Source: Labia minor
Lineage: Eukaryota; Arthropoda; Insecta; Dermaptera; Spongiphoridae
Length of the DNA: 64,000 nucleotides
Reading direction: 5' to 3'
Assembly: GCA_963082975.1 (NCBI GenBank)
Contig: OY720346.1
Span: 73,151,267-73,215,266, forward strand
Below, piece by piece: positions 60,063 to 64,000 of the stretch (position 1 is its first letter; every line of letters starts with the position of its first letter). A program made the translations under genes and the position numbers. The notes beneath the pieces are model-generated. The model saw only the letters and a program-made list of their open reading frames with translations. It ran no database searches and was not told the origin of the DNA.

Positions 60063-60230
60063 TATATTATACTAATAAGCTGTTCAGTATATTAGACAAA
60101 ACATTTATTTGTTTTTGTGTTCTTACTTTTAATACATTTTAATTTAATCAGTAAATTAATTATATATATTATTATTGTAAATGTTATGTGTCCCTTCAAA
60201 TATTGTAATTCCACCCATAATAATATTTTA

Positions 60231-60437
60231 GTACCGGGACCCCGAGGCTCGACTCGGTACATAAGTTAAAAAAAAATAATTCATTATTATTGAGTTTGAA
60301 TTAAAAAATATTGATATACATTCCTTTAATTATTTATTACAATTATTAAATGTTGCATCATTGCATCAATCTGATTAAAATGAATGGATCTGGGGTCCTC
60401 AATAATCAAACAAACAATTTTAGCTAGCATTATAAGA
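60231..60437 (-). mobile_element. Small complete RC-C element, copy 3
   Basis: Hairpin GTACCGGGACCCCGAGG at the left, TCTTATAATGCTAGC (minus strand) at the right, interior as in array A. The hairpin carries compensated and uncompensated changes relative to 46388. Confidence 0.6.
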
Positions 60438-60997
60438 TTAATCCAAGTAATATCGTCAATTTCTATTCGACACTATTTTCAGTTATGAAATGAACAGTCA
60501 GTAGAGAGTAAAAAAATTGTAATTGTAATATTATATACTAAATATTCAATCAGTATATTAGATAAAACATTTATTTGTGTTTTTGTGTTCTTACTTTAAA
60601 TATTTTTTAATTTAATCAGTAAATTAATTATATATTATTATTATTATGTGTGTCCCTTCATACATTTTGAATCCACCCAATAATATCTTATACATACATG
60701 AAAATGAAAATCCAATTATGAGATCAATTATTTAAAATTATTTATTCAAATAATCTTGAATTTTGTGTTCTTATTTTTAATATATTTTAATTTAATCTGT
60801 AAATTCTCTTTTTTGATATGTTTTCTTAACATAAACAAATATACATATTCTTTGAATGAAAATAAAAATAGATATTTATTTGAATGAAATAAAATTATTT
60901 AATTTACAGAATGAAAATGTCTACAATAATATCTAAACATTTTTTCTTTATAATTTTACATTATAATAATACTAATTACAGTAGTTATATAATTCAT

Positions 60998-61120
60998 TTG
61001 CAATCCCTATGTTTTTCCCACGGCCAATTATATGTTGCATGTTGTGAGTATGTAATTACACAAATTGGGAAAAAATCACTCGAAATGCAATTAAACAAAA
61101 AAATTGAAAAGTTAGGCTAA
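60998..61120 (+). pseudogene. Helitron/PIF1-type helicase motif VI remnant
   Basis: The plus frame opening at 60911 contains, from codon 30, LQSLCFSHGQLYVACCEYVI. C-F-S-H-G-Q-L-Y-V-A-C-S-R-V is the usual motif VI region of the PIF1-like helicase in Helitron Rep-helicase proteins. Here the S-R after the cysteine, including the conserved arginine, has become C-E. The first 29 codons are not helicase: 60860-60995 is an inverted copy of array A sequence (47720-47860). The helicase piece is therefore a small orphan fragment fused by rearrangement. No other helicase motif seen. Confidence 0.6.
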
Positions 61121-61432
61121 GCAGACGTCTTAAATATTATAAGAGATTCGGTAATTGCAATTACAGATAGCGAGGAAAAATTAATGGAGGTTTGAAATTA
61201 ATAGTGATAAGAAAAAATATTTAGTAACAAAGAGGAACAGTATTAACATACAAAATCTTAATATACAAAATGTAAAATTTGAATATGTAGAAAAATTGAA
61301 TGTAATCACGAAGGATAATAATATTTGAGAAGAATTTAAATCGGGGTATTAATCAGGAAACGCCTGTTATCATGCAGTAAGAGGCTTATTTCATCAAAAT
61401 TATTATCAAAGGGAATCAAGACCATGGACACA
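61121..61432 (+). mobile_element. Non-LTR retrotransposon (RTE-like) fragment, copy 4
   Basis: Degraded reverse-transcriptase remnants: ITDSEEKLMEV after a lost YADD box, then ATKRNSIN-like and NIQNVKFEYVEKLN, then GNACYHA-like codons broken by shifts. It overlaps the part seen in copies 1 and 2 and extends further upstream. It stops abruptly near 61432, where a G-rich stretch begins. Confidence 0.6.
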
Positions 61433-61479
61433 TAGGAAGGGACATAAGAGTGATGGGACAAGAGCTCAGGATAGGGACA

Positions 61480-61682
61480 TTTGGAGATTTACTGATTAAA
61501 TTAAAATATATTTTAAATAAGAACACAAAAAGAAATGAATGTTTTATGTAATATACTGATTGAAACAAAATGGATGAAAACCTTTTACTACTTTTAACCA
61601 AATACTATGTACCACTCGGGGGCAAAGGGGGCGGAGCACCCGTCCAGGTGTGAAGAGCGCCGAAGGCGCTCTGACCAGCTGG
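61480..61682 (+). mobile_element. RC-D 3' end, copy 3
   Basis: 61490-61605 matches 5830-5945. The terminus (61610-61682) has GGGGGCGGAGCACCC, GAGCGCC-GAA-GGCGCTC and ends CAGCTGG followed by T. LINE then RC-D order is the same as at 5.4-6.0 kb, so the LINE 3' piece may ride inside RC-D. Confidence 0.62.
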
Positions 61683-61985
61683 TATATATAATATGAAAAA
61701 TTAAGTCAAATTTTTGTAATAATAAAAATTTTATTAATCACATAAACTGACAAATTTTTTTATCATACACTAAAATTGATAGGTTAAGAGCTAAGAAGTT
61801 AATATTTTATTATTTTTCACTGTAATATACGTAATCATTTTCATTCATAATTTTGACTTTGCCGTAATTACTATATTCTTCTTTGCCAACGGTATGATTG
61901 TGATTTAGTAATAGTTTTGTTAATTTCCATTTTTCATTTTTGCTTTTATAAAAAATTATTTGAGCTGGACAATTCTTGTAGTAGT
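61683..61985. other. A+T-rich spacer
   Basis: Nothing recognised. Confidence 0.5.
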
Positions 61986-62369
61986 ACGAGGGTGGACTGA
62001 AAAGTTTCCGACCTGACCAAGAAAAACGATGTTTTTAAATTTTTTTTTGCTATATTTTTCAACATAATCTCCATCAACACTGATACATTTCTCATAACGG
62101 TGTTCTAATTAATTTAATTAATTAAAAAATTATTTAATTAATTAATTAAATTTAATTTAATTTAATTTAAGTCTCATCAACAGTTATGAATCGACGCAAA
62201 AATTCGTTTGGATTACGCCTACAGCGCCAAATTGTCGTTAGAAATGGTTTTTCGAAGCATTTTTACTATCTCGACAGAGATAGTATTGCGATCACGAAAA
62301 TTTTCGATGTTGAGATTTTGATGTTTTGAAGGTTCCTGAATCATTTTCACTAAGGTTGAGAAAAATGTC

Positions 62370-62409
<40 letters not shown>

Positions 62410-63035
62410 GGCAAGATTACGCAAAAACGGTTTGAGCTAGAATGATGAAATTTGGTACATGGACATTATTCAAAATTCATAGTTTTCTATCAACTTTTGA
62501 GAAATGTAGGTCAACCGGAAGAGGGTCATTACCTACAACGTTTTGATTTTTTTTCCTCTAAAGTGACCGTAAAAATAAAAATATATGTTTGATAATTTTT
62601 CACATGATTAATAATTGTATAAAACTGCTATATATAGAATTTCAGCTTGATTGAATCGCTGAAAGTACCAGAATTAATTTTTTAACACTGCAAATCTCAC
62701 ACGCCAACACGTGCCATGGTGCCATCAACAAAAAGCCAAACATGCGCTGGTTTAATATTTATTATTTATAATTTATAATTAATTAAATTTAATTTAAAAA
62801 TAATATATTATGTTATTTAATCCAATTCAAATTGCGAGATAGTCGAGTGGAGACACTCCAGCTAATTTGGTCTAACGTTAGCAAACGTGGCACCCACGTT
62901 GCACACTGCTTTCCATATTCAAATGGTTGTGCAAATTATTTCGCACACGTTCAGCTGACTTCGTACAGGTCTCAGCTATCTTGAATGTTGAAAAATAAAG
63001 CAAAAAAAAAAAACAATTTAAAAACATGTTTTCTT
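61986..63035 (-). mobile_element. Mariner, copy 2, split by RC-B
   Basis: Left terminus ACGAGGGTGGACTGAAAAGT after TA. The interior matches 41411-41867 (CGTTTGGATTACGCCTACAG; TTCAAATGGTTGTGCAAA) on both sides of an RC-B insertion (62265-62864). The right terminus is missing; the match stops in the A-run near 63010-63035. Confidence 0.82.
62265..62864 (+). mobile_element. RC-B element, copy 8, nested in mariner
   Basis: ACTATCTCGACAGAGATAG start, GT core at 62372-62400, sub-terminal GCGAGATAGT, hairpin TGGAG-ACA-CTCCA, AGCTAA end. Comparison with the empty site at 41663-41676 (GCAGTTTTTCGTCTAACG) shows insertion in a T-run, fitting the TT preference of Helentron-group elements. Confidence 0.82.
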
Positions 63036-63490
63036 CGACATTTGTTCTGTCGTCTAAAAGTAAAGTTGGAATATATATGAGAATAATATAATTAATTTAA
63101 AAAAATCAGTTAATACCTTGCAACACTTTTATAGAATAAGTCATTCACAATTTAACACTTCTATTATCTATTCAATGTACATATATATATCTATATTAGA
63201 TACTGTTAGGTCAACTAAACACGAGGTCGTTTCAAACATATTCTTGTTAAAATTGGAAATTTTACGCGCCCAAAGTTATTCTGGTCGCTCTGTAAACTGA
63301 AATTATTAACTACGTAGTACTTACTGACTCTTTAAAGCAGTACTTCCGCAGACACGGGTTACTTATTACAGACTGTTTGGAGATTTGCTTTAGTAACTAA
63401 TTTATTTTTATAAGTCAGAATGTATAATTATTGGATATTTTAATATTTGATTTACATTATGAATTGTAAAAATAAACTGTAGTTTAAAAT
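63036..63490. other. Non-coding spacer
   Basis: A GC-normal patch at 63200-63380. The 60-codon frame at 63118 is unrecognised. Confidence 0.4.
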
Positions 63491-63607
63491 ATGTATGCAT
63501 AAATAGCTAATTTCTTATACATACTGTATGTATAAATTTCCAATTGCGTATACATACACTATGTATAAATAGCCAATTGTGTATACATACTGTATGTATA
63601 AATAGCC
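63491..63607. repeat. Palindromic minisatellite, about 42 bp x 3
   Basis: Three imperfect copies of a unit with ATACATACTGTATGTATAAA and TAGCCAATT. Each contains the palindrome ATACATAC-TGTATGTAT, so each copy can form a hairpin. Confidence 0.7.
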
Positions 63608-63714
63608 ACATCCTAAATGTTATTTTATAAAAGTTTTTTATATTTATATTATTATTTCCGAGTCTTTTATGGAAAATCTATTTATTTTTGTAATTACTTT
63701 TAAATTTAAATAAG

Positions 63715-64000
63715 TTGACCTGTGGCCAGGTCCGAACCGATCGACGGTTTGAAGTAAATTAATTAGCAGCTACAGAAACAATTTCAAATAATTTTAATAT
63801 ATCTATTAATGTAATAAAAAAACAGATATGGATACATAAATAATAAATATAAACATTTTTAATTTTATTTTATTTATAATATATATGCAAGACCAGGCTG
63901 TGACGTCATGAATGGCTGGATGACGTCATATAATTTTAAATCAAGAAAAAACTAATAAATATGATTTTCCCGAGGATAAAACTAATACAAAGTGCATGAT
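63715..64000 (-). mobile_element. RC-A' element cut by the window end
   Basis: Minus-oriented: hairpin CTGTGGCCAGG, ACCGATCGACGG, CAGAAACAATTTCAAATAAT, the pair GTGACGTCATGAATGG / GGATGACGTCAT, then CTCGGGAAAA-type sequence inverted. It matches 10783-11096 and continues beyond 64000. Confidence 0.68.

Larger units (their letters stand above)
59500..60830 (+). repeat. Repeated RC-D-related segments
   Basis: A segment with AAACATTTATTTGTTTTTG, GTGTTCTTAYTTTWAATA and TTTAATCAGTAAATTAATTA, then GTGTCCCTTCATAC, occurs near 59540, 60100, 60565 and, partly, 60765. It is the inverted form of the 5.83 and 61.49 kb segments. Interspersed are an RC-D hairpin end (59988-60062) and a small RC-C element (60231-60437). 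Confidence 0.6.

Overview
This window is eukaryotic, very A+T-rich nuclear DNA (roughly three quarters A+T by eye). It has almost no coding sequence and is crowded with decayed transposable elements. Arthropod, probably insect, origin is suggested by the single convincing host exon, an immunoglobulin-domain exon of the beaten path (beat) family at 42897-43032. The mariner, hAT, RTE-like LINE, tRNA-SINE and DINE-1/HINE-type elements fit the same origin. No prokaryotic gene, operon, CRISPR array or intact tRNA/rRNA gene was found. I cannot name the species.

Layout. 1-9.9 kb: A+T-rich DNA with two hAT MITEs carrying perfect 8-bp target duplications, a mariner 5' fragment, a tRNA-SINE, a LINE 3' end, a Helitron-like 3' end and a fold-back element. 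10-32 kb: the densest repeat zone. Two families of small rolling-circle elements (called RC-A and RC-B here) recur in both orientations, with LINE fragments, a mariner, and a SINE broken by three separate hAT insertions. 32-41.4 kb: a long block with almost no recognisable transposons. 41.4-46.4 kb: a deleted mariner, a SINE with a 15-bp target duplication, the beat exon, then more RC-A and RC-B. 46.4-55.4 kb: two large, nearly identical tandem arrays (units of 1621 bp x2 and 2438 bp x2.35) built from a third rolling-circle family (RC-C), with a captured R1-type reverse-transcriptase fragment and tRNA-like blocks. 55.4-61.7 kb: decayed Helitron/Helentron protein remnants (an endonuclease domain and a helicase motif VI), further RC-C tandem copies, RC-D hairpin ends and a LINE fragment. 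62-64 kb: a mariner with an RC-B element inserted in it, a small palindromic minisatellite and an RC-A copy cut by the window edge.

Interpretation. The window probably lies inside or next to very long introns of a beat-type gene. Its main interest is a cohabiting set of rolling-circle transposons. RC-A and RC-B have every hallmark of Helentron-associated interspersed elements: asymmetric terminal inverted repeats, a (GTCY)n or GT microsatellite core and a 3' hairpin. RC-C forms head-to-tail arrays in which a 3' hairpin abuts the next 5' TC end. RC-D has CTAG/CTGG hairpin ends. Remnants of Helentron endonuclease and Helitron helicase proteins lie in the same 5 kb. Protein calls are by eye from remembered family motifs and no searches were run.
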